From Lactarius indigo (Eukaryota; Basidiomycota; Agaricomycetes; Russulales; Russulaceae): a DNA stretch of 64,000 nucleotides. The notes below the pieces were generated by a model that was not told where the DNA came from, did not search any database, and worked only from the letters and a program-made list of their open reading frames with translations. The translations under genes were made by a program, and so were the position numbers. The DNA is taken from NCBI GenBank assembly GCA_025766275.1, contig JAFKAC010000150.1, positions 48,431 to 112,430 on the forward strand, read 5' to 3'. Shown piece by piece: positions 1-12,200 of this stretch. Position 1 is the first letter of the stretch. Each line of letters opens with the position of its first letter.

Positions 1-575
1 CGCGCACAAGGCGGAAGAGGGGGGCATCACGGCGGTCGAGTACTACATCCACACCGGCCATGGTCACGTGAACTACGGGACGATCCCGAGCGTGGTGTAC
101 ACGCACTCCGAGATTGCGTGGGTCAAGGAGACGGAGCAGGGACTCAAGACGGACTGCTGGAGTACAAGTCGGCCGGTTCCCATTCCTTGCTAACTCGCGG
201 GCCGAGACGAACTTGGATACCGAAGGCCAGGTGAAGTTCCTTGTGGAGATGGAGACGGACAGGGACAGGATCCTCGACGCACACATCATCGGTGCGTGTC
301 GTGTTTTCCATATTTGGGGCAGAGTTGCTGAGTTTCGTGGGTTCCTTGTGTGTTGATAGGTCCTAATGCTGGCGAGATGATCACAGAGGGCGCGCTTGCG
401 CTCGAATGTGATGCAAGCGCCGAGAGCATCGCAAGCACGACAAACGCACACGTATGTCCCTCCTTTCTCTTTTTCGCCCCATCCTGCCTACAATACGTTC
501 CCTTAGCCAACAATGTCCGAGGCGTTCCGCGAGGCAGCCCTGCAAGTGTCTTCTGGCAGTGCGATCCACTTCTAG
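1..575 (+). pseudogene. Dihydrolipoamide dehydrogenase (E3) C-terminal fragment, pseudogene copy 1
   Basis: This is the C-terminal third of mitochondrial dihydrolipoamide dehydrogenase, the E3 flavoprotein of 2-oxo-acid dehydrogenase complexes. From base 2 it reads AHKAEEEGG, then [17 protein letters not shown], all E3 landmarks. The frame then shifts near 150-170, apparently through two one-base losses, and resumes as [33 protein letters not shown] carries a two-residue insertion. An intron (GT near 291, AG at 359-360) leads to PNAGEMITEGALALE. A second intron ends near 503, then SEAFREAALQ and a terminal AIHF stop at 573-575. Introns are retained, so this is a DNA-level copy and not a retrocopy. 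The left end is cut by the window, so a functional upstream part cannot be excluded, but the frameshift argues for decay. A second copy lies at 7601-8975. Confidence 0.8.
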
Positions 576-1658
576 AGTGAGAGCAATGGTCAGTCTGTGT
601 GAGAGGACTGCCGGGGTGCATCGCGTGCATACATATAAATCACATTTCCTCCGTCGGGTATTTCACTACCCTGTATCTGGGGCACCTACGACACGAGGGC
701 CATCTACACACAGCCTGAGCCAATACTAATCCCCACTTTACCTTTTTTTGCCTGTGGTACGTTACTTGCGGTCATGTGATTACTGGCCAGTTCAAGGGCC
801 GGTTTATCTTGGTTCAGTGCCATTGTTACAGTGTCGCTTTCCGAGTTGTCTCCCATAGATCTTATATTTCACCTCGCCATCTCTGGACCTTCTCGTCTGA
901 GTGAATGACAAAACTGACGTTTACTGCGTTTTCCTGGTGCTTATTTAGATGCCAAATGTTGTGTCAAAACGTGAGAGAACGTTTGAAAAGCCTATGCTTC
1001 TACTGTACAAGTCATTTTCATGCGCCGAGGATACTCCAGGATCATCGAGACATCCACGATAAGGTGGACAGGTGTCTTGAGTGTCTTTCATTTGTTGGAA
1101 TTTGGTGAGTTCACGCGCGAGTTGTCTCGGCGTGGGATACTGCCCGCATCGGTGTCCGGCATCACCTGCACCTCATGTGCGGGTGTTCGCATGTGTGATC
1201 GTGTCGTCCATAGTGACTGTGATAAGGGACAATCCCTCAATCTTCTACTTAGTTGAGACGTTGTTCGTGTTCGTTTCTAACGGAGGGCGGATGCCCGTCT
1301 TCATTATTTCACATGTATGTAGACACATTATGCTACAGTCCTTACGATGTGTTTAAGAACGCTTCATGCGCTCCTGACACCCCAGTCGTTAACTGGGTGT
1401 GCCGGCCCGCTGCATTTCATCATCATCTCCTAGACTACTACATGTCACACACCGTAGCAACACATAATCCGGCTTCGTGGATCCGCGGACTCCATAGCCT
1501 GTTTCGAAGAGATAAGGCTCTGTTCATGGATCAATGGTATTGATTCATCGCATTCTCGATTCGAGCACCATCACCACATAATACAACTAGCGTACTACGA
1601 TAAAACGGTCGGATAAGAAAGATGGTGTCACCGAAAAATATAGCCTTGCAGATACCCA
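576..1658. other. Intergenic, duplicated 3' flank of STAND gene 1
   Basis: I see no gene here. Parts of it (about 1020-1100 and 1440-1615) recur with divergence at about 8970-9030 and 9040-9200 downstream of STAND gene 2. A shorter part recurs near 22190-22350 downstream of STAND gene 4. It is therefore shared 3' flanking or UTR sequence of subfamily A. Confidence 0.5.
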
Positions 1659-4600
1659 TCACTCGTTCATTCGCTCCGATAGTAGTTCGACGATCTCTGT
1701 GTATTCATTTTCTTTGGCCTCGTCCAACGGAGTCATTCCATCGTTGCCGCGTGCGTTCACGTTCCCACCGTGCTTCAATAATAATTGCACGACTTTCAGA
1801 TGTCCATTGAAGGCTGCATTGTGCAACGGAACCCGGTCAAGGTCATCGCGCGCATTGACTTCGGCATTGTGTTCAAGAAGTATCTCGGCAACCTCGAGAC
1901 ACCCATTGACTGCTGCAAGGTGCAGTGCGGTCGAATGATTGCCCAGCTGGGCTTCCAGGTCTACGCCACGGTCGAGTAGCCACCGCACGACATCAGGCAA
2001 ACCGGTTTCCGATGCACGATGTAGAGGGGTTTCGTCGTAGTCATCCCGGATATTCAGATCGGTGCCATGCTCCAGTAGCAACCATACAATCTCAACGTCC
2101 ATTTTGGTGAATGCTGCCTGCCAGGGAGTCCCGTAGGAACCGCCCTTGGTATTCACGTGCTGCGGATGCTTTGAAAGCACGTGTTCGACCAGAGCCCGGT
2201 TTCCAATCCGTACGGCGTAATATAAGGGGGGTGCCTTTGGTTGTGCCGGGCTTTTCCCCGACATCGAGGGCCCATCAATGTTGTGGAGCCAGATCCATGC
2301 AGCGAAATGCGGCTTGTCTGCGTCGAGCAGTTCGTCGATAGCATCCTTCGCGTGCGACAAAACATTCTCGGACGTCACGTGGTCGGACCAGTGCTCTGCT
2401 GCGTATTTGGCCAGGGGAAATCCCGTGATGCTGTCGCGGTCAACTCGCTCATCGAGCCGGAGGAGGACACCTAGAGACGCTTGCGCTAGAATCGTGTGCG
2501 CAGACTCGAGTCGAATATGGAATCGCGACTCCTCTCCGACACAACTTGCAAGCCGATTTGATGTCAGGAACTCTTTCACAGAGAAGTGCGAGAACTGAAC
2601 CACCCGGGAATCACCATCCATGACGACGGTCACCAAACTGGAGCATGCTGATAGCACCGCCTCTTCGTTGTCTTCCCACCGCCAATCTGCATTCAACTTC
2701 GGGCCGCCGCGCGCGTTGAAGTCGATGGCCAGGACTTCGGCAAGTTCTTCGACTCGAAGTGGACGAACGGCCACAGTCAGGCATTGCAGTAGACGATATG
2801 CATGATCTATGTTCGCTCGGCTGATTTCCCTTAGTATCCGCTCGTATGTCTCGTCCAGGGATTTGGGTAATTCGTCCAGGATGTTGAGGACGCTCGATGG
2901 GAAACAGTGGCGTAGTATCTCCAATTGACAGAATACCCATCGGAACCTGCGCCGAATCAATCTTCAGCGAGCACAACAACGGAGTAGCGATGGGCTTACA
3001 TTCCATCAGCCTTGGTTGAAAGTCTTTCGACGACCAGGTCCCTTTCCTCCGCTCTCCATCGACGCATCCTGGAGTCCGAGTGAACAACCGAGTTGACATA
3101 GTTCGCGATATCCGCGCTCTGTCCGCTTTCATCATGAAGTGATATCCGGTGGGCTGCCAGTGGCTCGAGGGCATTACGGATGTCGATCTCGGGTCGACTC
3201 GTGATACACATATGCAAGTTCGAAAGTTTCAACCCGACGAGATCCTTGACAAGTCGCAGGACCTTTTCGCGAGGTGATGGCACCCCTGATGTGTTGACAC
3301 ATTCGTCGACCGCGTCCAAGATGAGGTAGATTGGTGTTTGTCCGAGGGCCACGAGCATGGTCTTGAGGCACTGCGCAAGTGCGTCCTCATTTGGCTGGAC
3401 TGATCCCTGACGATGAGCGGAGTACAAGTCATGAAGAATGTCGCAGTAAACATCGGACTGATGAGAGAGCTGGATGAGAAGAGAGCAGAGCAGAGCACGG
3501 GAATCCTGCTTTGCGGTGTCCTTGAAGTCAAAATAGAAGTAGGCCATCGACGCGAACCCGGCATTGCAGACGTCTTCTATATCTCGGATGATCACGGAGC
3601 TGGACGAAATCAAAAACTTGAGCGCAAATATAGACGCAATTCGTCAGGGAGAAACGAACCTAAGAATACTTTTTCCCGAGCCCGCTAAGGGACAACAGGA
3701 AGGTGTTAGTATGAATTCGGTCGGAGAGCAATGGACGTACGTTTTCCATGAACCCACAACAGGCAGCCATCAGCCCTCCAACGGTTGAAGGCGTCACCTC
3801 GAGTGAGCCATGCTGCGGTACCCTCGTGATGGGCACCGCAAGCAGTGTTGTAATTGATGGACGGATCGGGGGGAGAGATCCAGTTTCGGAGTTCACGTCG
3901 AAGCTGGTTACCTGTGAAGTACGTGAGCAGCCGCGGCTAATGTCAGTATGTAAATCACTGACGGTTCATATCGTCTACGGTATTCATGATCCGTTGCATT
4001 GCTGCGGTTCTTTCCTTCCCTCCTAGGAAAGCCGAAGTATGAGGATGGTGCGTAGATCATATACGCACGGAAAAACACACCGTCAACGATTAGCTTCACG
4101 ACACCTTGGACCCTTCCGTCGACACCCTGGACCCTTTCGTCGATACCTTGGACCCTTTCGTCAACACCTTGGACCCTCTCGTCAACACCTTGGACCCTCT
4201 CGTCGACGCCATGGGCCACCTCGTCGACGCCCTGTACTCTTTCGTCAACACCCCGGACCCTTTCGTCGACACCCTCCACCTTCCCGTTGACGTCTTGCAC
4301 CCCCTTTCCGACGCACTTCACCTCGTAATCCACACTATGCGTCAGCCTCACGAGTTCCGCAGTCGCCATTCGGGCTTCTTCTTGCGTCAATTTGTCGAGT
4401 CTCTCCAACGCGTCCTCAATATCTCGTCTTCCAACAAGCTTTTTGAAGAATTTCTCTGAATGACGTCTAATGAAAAGAAATCGCTGTATAAATTGGAGAA
4501 TAACATACTCGCTCTCCCTTGTCTGATCTCCTTGGTAGCTATTGCGAAAATGGACAACACCTCGACCATAATATTCACCACAATGTCCGTCATAGCTGTC

Positions 4601-5153
4601 GTCTGTGGAACTTCTGTGTAGGCCTCAAGCCGTTTGAAGAAGTTCTCGATGCGTTCGAAGATGTCGATGAGAACACCGTGGCTGGCAGCAACATCCTTGG
4701 ATGCCTAAATGATCGAGCTGTCACAATTGTCCACAGAGTGAAGTCGACGAAATACTCACCAAGAGCAAAACTCCAATTCCGGCAAAAATCACCTTGGCAG
4801 GAGAGAACACCTAGAAAATGAGAGTGAGCGCGCAAATTGGGACAAGGCAGCCTCCAGATAGTCACCAAACCAACGCCCTCACCGAGCGTAGCAGAGAACG
4901 CGTAAAGCACGTTCACGGTCGGATTAAGCCACTTTGTCAACCTCTCATCATCCCGCCGAGACTGATCGAACTCCTCGACCTGGGCTCTAAGCACGATGAG
5001 AATTGCATCGGGAGAGTTGCAAGTCTTGAGCTGGGTGGCTAAGGGGTGAGAGGTGATGTCTTGTCCTGTTCGCTTTTTGTAGGCTTTAACGGCAGTTTGG
5101 AAGATAGAGTCGAAGTTGGAGGAAGAGGTGGTTGGGAGAGGGGACTGAGACAT
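1659..5153 (-). CDS. STAND gene 1: Goodbye-heptad-NACHT-ankyrin NLR-like protein (subfamily A)
   Basis: Nine exons: 5153-4866, 4810-4760, 4704-4509, 4455-4081, 4022-3963, 3911-3741, 3684-3660 (25 nt), 3599-3000, 2946-1659. They sum to 3054 nt, giving 1,017 aa with no stop. Residues 1-180 match the fungal STAND N-terminal Goodbye region (starts MSQSPLP; LEAYTEVPQTTAMTD). About nine VDERVQG-like heptads follow (near residues 233-295). The NACHT module has Walker A GKPGSGKS (around 379-386, split by an intron), Walker B IYLILDAVDEC and sensor TSRPE. FRWVFCQLE opens the helical/winged-helix part, and about six ankyrin repeats fill residues 830-1012. The start is chosen because all seven paralogues begin MSQ at the same point. 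Likely role: ATP-dependent signal-transducing receptor in fungal immunity or allorecognition (inferred from the family). Confidence 0.9.
4103..4291 (-). repeat. 21-bp coding minisatellite (heptad repeats, STAND gene 1)
   Basis: Nine tandem 21-nt units encode VDERVQG-type heptads (one variant is VDEVAHG) inside exon 4. Each unit keeps the frame, so copy-number change alters linker length without breaking the gene. The V/I-D spacing every seven residues suggests an amphipathic helix or coiled coil between the N-terminal domain and NACHT. Confidence 0.85.
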
Positions 5154-5824
5154 GGTGTAGCCGTATGTCGATTTGGGCTGAGAGGAGAGGAGAGACGACC
5201 GGATGACCTGTGACTGTAATTAAATGGAGAGAGCTGAGGCAGGACGCGGACGAGGCACAGCCTCGTGTACTGCAAAAGATTCGGGTGATCTGGATAAGGA
5301 TGATAGACGCGCTACCGACGTGATAACAATAAATACGGCAACTTGATGGCATCGTGGTGGATGCGGTGTGGATAGGGAAATAGTTCGAGTTGAAAGAAGT
5401 AAGGACTGTCGTCGATGGCAATGACTCGGGGCTCATACTAGCCGTCGGATACCTGGCATATGTACAACATGACAAGGCCCAAATAATATGGGACTAACCA
5501 AAGGGCTGGTCTATAATTAATTTTTCCTGTGTGCGATATGTAGCACTACAACACGGTTACACCGGCGTCCAATGTCCGGAACAATCTCAATACGAGACAC
5601 CTTAGGGATCGGTTGTGGCTCAAGTTAACGGGGCTTTCACCCCCATATTTCTTGCGCTATCACCTTGAGCAATGCGTTTGTTGAGTTTGGAGTATGTAAG
5701 TATATAAGCTCTTCCTCAATTGTGAAGGACGGTAGTATGTTCAAAAGTCGGTCCAAGTCGGGCGTCCCAAGACTCGAAACCTATCGAGCCCAGAGAAAGC
5801 CAACGTCTAAAATGTCGAGGGGCG
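5154..5824. other. 5' flank of STAND gene 1
   Basis: I see no gene. The first 200 bases upstream of the start resemble the same interval upstream of gene 2 (12843-13050), including GAGAGAGCTGAGGCAGGAC and GATGATAGACGCGCTACCG. This shared sequence probably holds the subfamily A promoter; I see no clear TATA box. Confidence 0.45.
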
Positions 5825-6840
5825 AGTAGCCATCAAGCAGCGAGATTGTACGAGCCACGTTCCGCGTCTTTGTAATCAGCCGGTGCCCGAGGATAGACGA
5901 CCCGGATAAGGAGGAGAGACGCATGGGAGCCGCTTGTGCTGGACATAACTATCTCGACGCCATGAGGAAGTTCCAGAATCTGATACCTTGCGATGATGTC
6001 GGAAATGCCGCGACCCGTAGCACTGCACGAAACACGGAGCACGGATATGTCAGCTGAGTTAGAGACCTTGATATTGGTTGCCGAAATTACAGACGAAGAG
6101 AGGCGCGGCTTGCAGTTGGTAGCTCGCGCGCTGGAAGACGGTAGTGCGAAAGCTGCCGCCGGAAAGTCTCGGCGCGATCTCAGGCTCGTAGCCCGTGGTC
6201 CCGTCGACGGAAGCGACCCAGGGACCCGTGAACGGGTGATGGTGTGGGCGACCTGTGCACGAGCTTCTTCCAGGACTCTTCCGAGCCATACACAATGCAC
6301 ACGTACAGGTTGTGGAGAACATAGGCATACACTGGACGGAGCCGTCGTCGTCGGTCATATGGTCGCTTTTGCCGGCGCCGAAATCACCGTTGGCGAGAAC
6401 TGACCTCGCATGTGCCGAGCTGCGCGAACACATACTGTACCTTTTGTATTCTCTCGGGGAGGCTCGGTCATACGATGTCGGCAGAAAGTCCAGGTGGCTA
6501 AGGGTGTATCGGAGGCGAGTAACCAGTCGTCCGTGCCCGGCGACCGGCGGCCAGTGTTGCCGAAGATGCGCGGGGTCTGATGCTTACACCTAAATTGAGC
6601 CTGGAGTCGAGATGGGTCGAATTTTATCCCCGTCGTCAACTTATACGACAGTGAAGGTGGCGTCGACGCTGTCGATGCGGTGTTTGGTTTGAACATGAAC
6701 GCGGCCAAATCTCTTGGGCACGGGTACTGCCTGGAAATCCCGGCCCTGAATCCCCAAGCATGTTCTGGTCCGTCGCAGAAAGTGCGTGGGTGAATTTGTT
6801 GTACAGCCAGCGCACGAACGACTGTGGCTCGGCATAGTCA
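5825..6840 (-). pseudogene. Decayed unrecognised gene, copy 1
   Basis: This degenerate stretch recurs at about 13985-14800, 15500-16400 and 27235-28150. Conserved blocks read on the minus strand, for example GYEPEIAPRLSGGSF near 6155-6200 (GYKPEIE and GYKSEIVASLPG in other copies), but frames break repeatedly. The plus-strand end shares GAACATGAACGCGGCC (near 6690) with two of the other copies. I do not recognise the ancestral protein. It lies 5' of STAND gene 1, as copies 2 and 4 lie 5' of genes 2 and 4. Confidence 0.45.
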
Positions 6841-7600
6841 CGGCTCTCCTAATCCAGCCTCGCTGCAGCATATTGGGGTGCATTCACGGCGTCTCCCACT
6901 ACATGGGCGGGGAAGCAATGTGTTTTTCTGGCGCCACAATTAGCACATGGATGTCTGCACCGTGGGAAGCGCATAGCAACAGGGCAGACAATGAGAGCCT
7001 CGTTTGAGTGCCAGTACAGCTGATATGACGCATTGAGAGCATTTTCTGGGTCAAGGACACGCCATTGAGTGTCAGTGTGTTACTACCACGGGCAAATGAG
7101 ACGGAAGAGGAATGAAGCTAGTGAGGGTTGTAGTATCCAGACCAGGGTTGTATCTGGATGCAGAGCGACAAGCTCAGGAGAGGGGCCGCGCTCTAAATAA
7201 GTACAATATTATGTAATGTAGGATCTGTGAGTTGTGAGTTTGGATGACGCACTCACTCATCTTAGACTGAAGGCGAGGCGCATAACGTTGGTTTGTAGGT
7301 CCCGTGGCTGAGATCAAGGCAGCCCAGCTTGGTCTCAAAGTCTGTTCGTGGCTGCGTCGACCGCTTATCCCGTTGCTCATCTCGTTCTTCACTAGACCGC
7401 ACGCATATAGACCGCACGCATATAAAAGCGTGGAATGCTAGGTGGGACGCACTTGAACGTCGGCTGTATTCTTTCCAAGGCGATGCTTAACAACTCGCAA
7501 ATCTGCCACCAAACACTCCATGATATCAAGAAACGTGGCATCGACGGTGCATCGTTAACTTCTTCCAATGCCATTTTTCACTGACTTTTTAAAAAAAAAT
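6841..7600. other. Intergenic, nothing recognised
   Basis: I see no gene or repeat I can support. Two adjacent copies of TAGACCGCACGCATATA lie near 7393-7424, and an A/T homopolymer tract lies at about 7583-7600, immediately before the second DLD pseudogene. Confidence 0.3.
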
Positions 7601-8975
7601 AAAAGCCGGTCGAAGACGTCAAACTGAATCCTCCGAAGGTGCTCAAAGCGAAGGAAGACTCCGTCGATAGCTTCACAAAGAGTATCGAAATCCTCTTCAA
7701 GGTGAACAAAGTCGACTACATCATCAAAGTAACTGCCTCTTCCCAATACCATCTCCGTGCAGATCGGCGGCGGCGGCGAGTCTACCATGGAAGCGAAGAG
7801 CATTATGATTGCGATAGGGTCCGTGATTGCACCCGTCCCCGATGGCGCCATCGAGATAGACAGCCAACAGATCGTCAGCTCGACTGGTGCGCTTTCACTG
7901 CAGAAGGTCATAGAAAGGGTGGTAGTCATTGACGGCAGCACCGTTAGACTGGAGATGGGCAGAGTATGGAGTCGACCAAGATCATTGGCAGCGTAGGCAT
8001 TGACGAGGAGATCTCTGTGTTCGCACCGTATTCGAGCGCAAGCATGCCCTCTGCGATCATCGCGCCAGCATTTGGACCTATCAACGTACAAGGGGGCATG
8101 AAATTCGGCAACTCAGTCCTAAGTGCGGAAAATAGCACACCCACAGATGGTGTGCACCCCGAGGATCCGGTCTGTCTCCACCTTTATGAGGAGCTTGACC
8201 CGGCCTTCGGTATCCAAGTTCGTCTTGGCCCGCAAGTTAGCAAGGAACTGGAATCGGCCAACCTTGTACTACTTCACGCTGCCCGTCTTCTCGACCCACG
8301 CAACCTCGGGGTGCATGTACATGTACACCACGCTAGGGATCGTCCCGTAGTTCACGTGACCATGGCCGCGATGGATGTACTCCACCGCCGCGATGCCCTC
8401 TTCCTCAGCCTTGTGCGCGAGCATCGGTCCAAAGGTTACGTCGCCGATGTGCTTGATTTTCGGAACGCTTGTGTTGAACTGGTCGTCGGTCGCGATGCGC
8501 CCGCGCGAGTCGACTTCGACACCGACATTTTCGAGGCCGAGGTCTTGGATATATGGTCGGCGGCCAACGGCGAGTACAACGTCTGTTTCTAGCTGCCTCA
8601 TACTATGTAAATTTTCTCACAGATCAAGTAAAATGAGAGTGACGCACCGAGTCATGCATGCCGTCCTTACCAGCCACTGTTGTGACGACTACCTTCCTAT
8701 CCTTCTTCTCTGAGGAGAGTGCTTTGGTACTCAATTTGAACTTGAGACCTTGCTTCGTCATAGGGTTCTGGAACTGCTTCCTTAGCACACCGTGATATGT
8801 TAGAGGACAGCGACACCACAAGCGAAATCGAGGGAACGCACGAGGACATCGCACGCACGACACACGCACGCGTATGTCCCTCCTTTCCTATTTCTTCGAC
8901 GCCGCGTCCTGACCACGACTTTCCCTTCTCTCAGTAAATGCTGTCCGAGGCGTTCCGCAAAGCCGCCACAGGAAG
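7601..8975. pseudogene. Dihydrolipoamide dehydrogenase pseudogene copy 2, with internal inversion
   Basis: Three DLD segments lie in order but in mixed orientation. On the plus strand, 7610-8015 reads DVKLNPPKVLKAKE, then VNKVDYIIK, IVSSTGALSLQKV and GIDEEIS. On the minus strand, from about 8790 down to 8020, it reads [65 protein letters not shown] and GPNAGAMIAEG. Back on the plus strand, about 8846-8975 reads EDIARTTHA, an intron, then SEAFRKAAT. In a normal E3 these blocks are collinear, so the middle 0.8 kb has been flipped. Frameshifts occur as well (for example after TGSVK near 8270). No functional product is possible. Confidence 0.85.
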
Positions 8976-9257
8976 GATCGTCGAGACATCCACGATAAGG
9001 TAGACAGGGGTCTTTGGTGTTTTTCATTCCTTGCGCTATATACCGTAGCAATCCATAATCCGGTTTCATGCATCCGCAGATTCCATAGCACGTTTCAAGG
9101 AGGTAACTCTCTGTTGCTGGATCAATGGTATTTGATTCATCACATTCCCCAACTTAAGCACCATAAATGTATGATACAACTAACGTACTACAATAAATCA
9201 TTCGGATACGACATAATAAAAAGCCGTCACCCAAAAGTATAGTCTCGTAGATACCCA

Positions 9258-12200
9258 TCACTCGTTCGTTTGCTCGGATAGTAGTTTGACGATCTCCGTG
9301 TATCCTCGCGATTTGGCTTCGTCCGACGGAGTCTTGCCGTCGTTACCGCGCGCGTTCACGCTCCCACCGTGCTTCGATAGTAATCGCACGACTTCCAGAT
9401 GTCCTTGGGAGGCTGCATCGTGCAACGGGACCCGGCCTCGCCTATCGCGCGCGTTGACCTCGGCATTGTACTCAAGAAGTACCTCGGCAACCTCGAGACT
9501 TCCATTGGACGCTGCAAAGTGCAGTGCAGTCGATCGATCTTCCGCCTGGGCTTCGAGGTCCACGCCACGGTCGAGTAGCCACCGCACAACATCAAGGAAG
9601 CCGACGACCGATGCGCGATGCAGAGGAGTTTCGTCGTCGTTGTCCCGGATATTCAGATCGGCGCCATTCTCCAGTAGCAACCATACAATCTCGACGTCCC
9701 TTTTGGTGAACGCTGCATGCAAAGGAGTCCCGTAGTGACCACCCTTGGCGTTGACATCCTGCGGGCGCTTCGAAAGAACGTGTTCTACCAGGGCCCGGTT
9801 CCCAATCCGTACGGCGGAATATAAGGGGGATGCTTTTGGTTGTCCTGGGCTTCTCTTGGGAATCGAGGGCCAGTCAGCGTCGTGGAGCCAGACCCATGCA
9901 GCGAAATGTGGCTTGTCTGCGTCAAACAGTTCGTCGATCCCATCCTTCGCGTGCGACAAAACATTCTCGAACTTCACGTGGTCGGACCAGTGCTCTGCTG
10001 CGTATTTGGCCAGGGGAAATCCCGTGATGCTGTCGCGGTCAACTTGCTCATCAAGTCGGAGGAGGACACCTAGAGACGCTTGCGCTAGAATCGTGTGCGC
10101 AGACTCGAGTCGAATATGGAATCGCGACTCCTCTCCGACACAACTTGCAAGCCGATTTGATGTAAGGAACTCTTTCACGGAGAAGTGCGAGAACTGAACA
10201 ACCCGGGAACGACCATTCATGACGACGGTCACCAAACTGGAGCATGCTGACAGCACCGCCTCTTCGTTGTCTTCCCACCGCCAATCCGCGTTCAACTTCG
10301 GGCCGCCGCGCGCGTTGAAGTCGATGGCCAGAACCTCGGCAAGTTCTTCGACTCGAAGTGGACGAACGGCCACAGTCAGGCATTGCAGTAGACGATAAGC
10401 GTGATCTCTGTTCGCTCGGCTGATTTCCCTTAGTATCCGCTCGTATGTCTCGTCCAGGGACTCGGGCAATTCGTCCAGGATGTTGAGTATGCTCGATGGG
10501 AAACAGTGGCGTAGTATCTCCAATTGACAGAATACCCATCGAAACCTGCGCCGAATCAATCTTCAGCGAGCACAACAACGGAGTAGCGATGGGCTTACAT
10601 TCCATCAGCCTTATTTGAGAGTCTTTCGACGACCATGTCCCTTTCCTCCGCTCTCCATCGACGCATCCTCGAGTCCGAGTAAACAACCGAGCTAACATAG
10701 TTTGCAATGTCCGCTTTCTGTCCGCTTTCATTGTGAAGTGAGATCTGGTGGGCCGCCAGTGGCTCGAGGGCATTACGGATGTCGATCTCGGGTCGACTCG
10801 TGATACACATATGCAAGTTCGAAAGTTTCAACCCGACGAGATCCTTGACAAGTCGCAGGACCTTTTCGCGAGGTGATGGCACCCCTGATGTGTTGAGGCA
10901 TTCATCAACGGCGTCTAAGATGAGGTAGATTGGAGTTTGTCCGAGGGCCACGAGCATGGTCTTGAGGCACTGCGCGAGCGCGTCATCATTTGGCTGTACT
11001 GATCCCTGACGATGAGTGGAGTACAAGTCATGAAGAATGTCGCAATAAACATCGGACTGATGAGAGAGCTGGATGAGAAGGGAGGAGAGGAGAGCACGGG
11101 AGTCCTGCTTTGCGGTGTCCTTGAAGTCAAAATAGAAGTAGGCCATCGACGCGAACCCGGCATTGCAGACGTCTTCTATATCTCGGATGATCACGGAACT
11201 GGACGAAATCACAGCTTGAGCGCTACTATAGACGCAATTCTTCAGAGAGAAACCGACCTAAGAATACTTTTTCCTGAGCCCGCTAAGGGACAGGAAGGTG
11301 TTAGTATGAATTCGGTCGAAGAGCAAGGGACGTACGTTTTCCATGAACCCACAACAGGCAGCCATCGGCTCTCCAACGGTTGAAGGCGTCACCTCGAGTG
11401 AGCCATGCTGCGGTACCCTCGTGGTGAGCACCACAGGCGGTGTTGTAATTGATGGACGGATCGGGGGGAGAGATCCAGTTTCGGAGGTCACGTCGAAGCT
11501 GGTTACCTGTTAACTATATGAGCAGCCGCGGTTAATGACAGTGTAGAAATCACTGACGGTTCATATCGTCTACGGTGTTCACGATCTGTTGTATTGTTGC
11601 GCTTCTTTGCTTCCCTTCTAAGCAAGCCAAAGTGTGAGTACGTCGCGTAGAATAGATAAGCAGAATCACATACCATCGAGGATTAGCTTCACATCGTCGT
11701 TGATGACTGCCACCCTATGATCGACTTGTTTCACTCCGTCGTTGACTGCCCGTACATTCTGGTCAACGCGTTGGACCCCCTCTCCGACGCCCTGGACTCT
11801 TTCGTCGACGCCTTGGACCCTCTTGTTGACACCATGCACCCTCTCGTCGATGCCATGTACCCTCCCGTCGATACCCTGGACCCTCTCGTCAACACCTTGG
11901 ACCCTCTCGTCGACGCCCTGGACCCTTTCGTCGACACACTCCACCTTCCCGTCGACGTCCTGCACCCACTTCTTGACACCTTCCACCTGGAAACCAACGC
12001 CGATCACCTTGTCGTCCACACCATGTGTCAGCCTCAGGACTTCTGCGGTCGCCATCCGCGCCTCGTCTTGTGTCAATCTGTCGAGTTTCTGCAGCGCGTC
12101 CTCGATATCTCGTCTTCCAACAAGCTTTTTGAAGAATTTCTCTGAATAAAAATCTAATGAGATCAGATCAGATTATAACTGGAGAATAACGCACTTGCTC

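Noticed and set aside
4103..4291. Array of regularly spaced repeats resembling a CRISPR array
   Set aside because: The 21-nt units are contiguous coding heptads in frame inside exon 4 of a eukaryotic gene, with no spacers.
4039..4459. Plus-strand proline/arginine/leucine-rich open frames over the heptad repeats
   Set aside because: They are antisense shadows of the 21-nt repeats; the minus-strand spliced gene explains the region.
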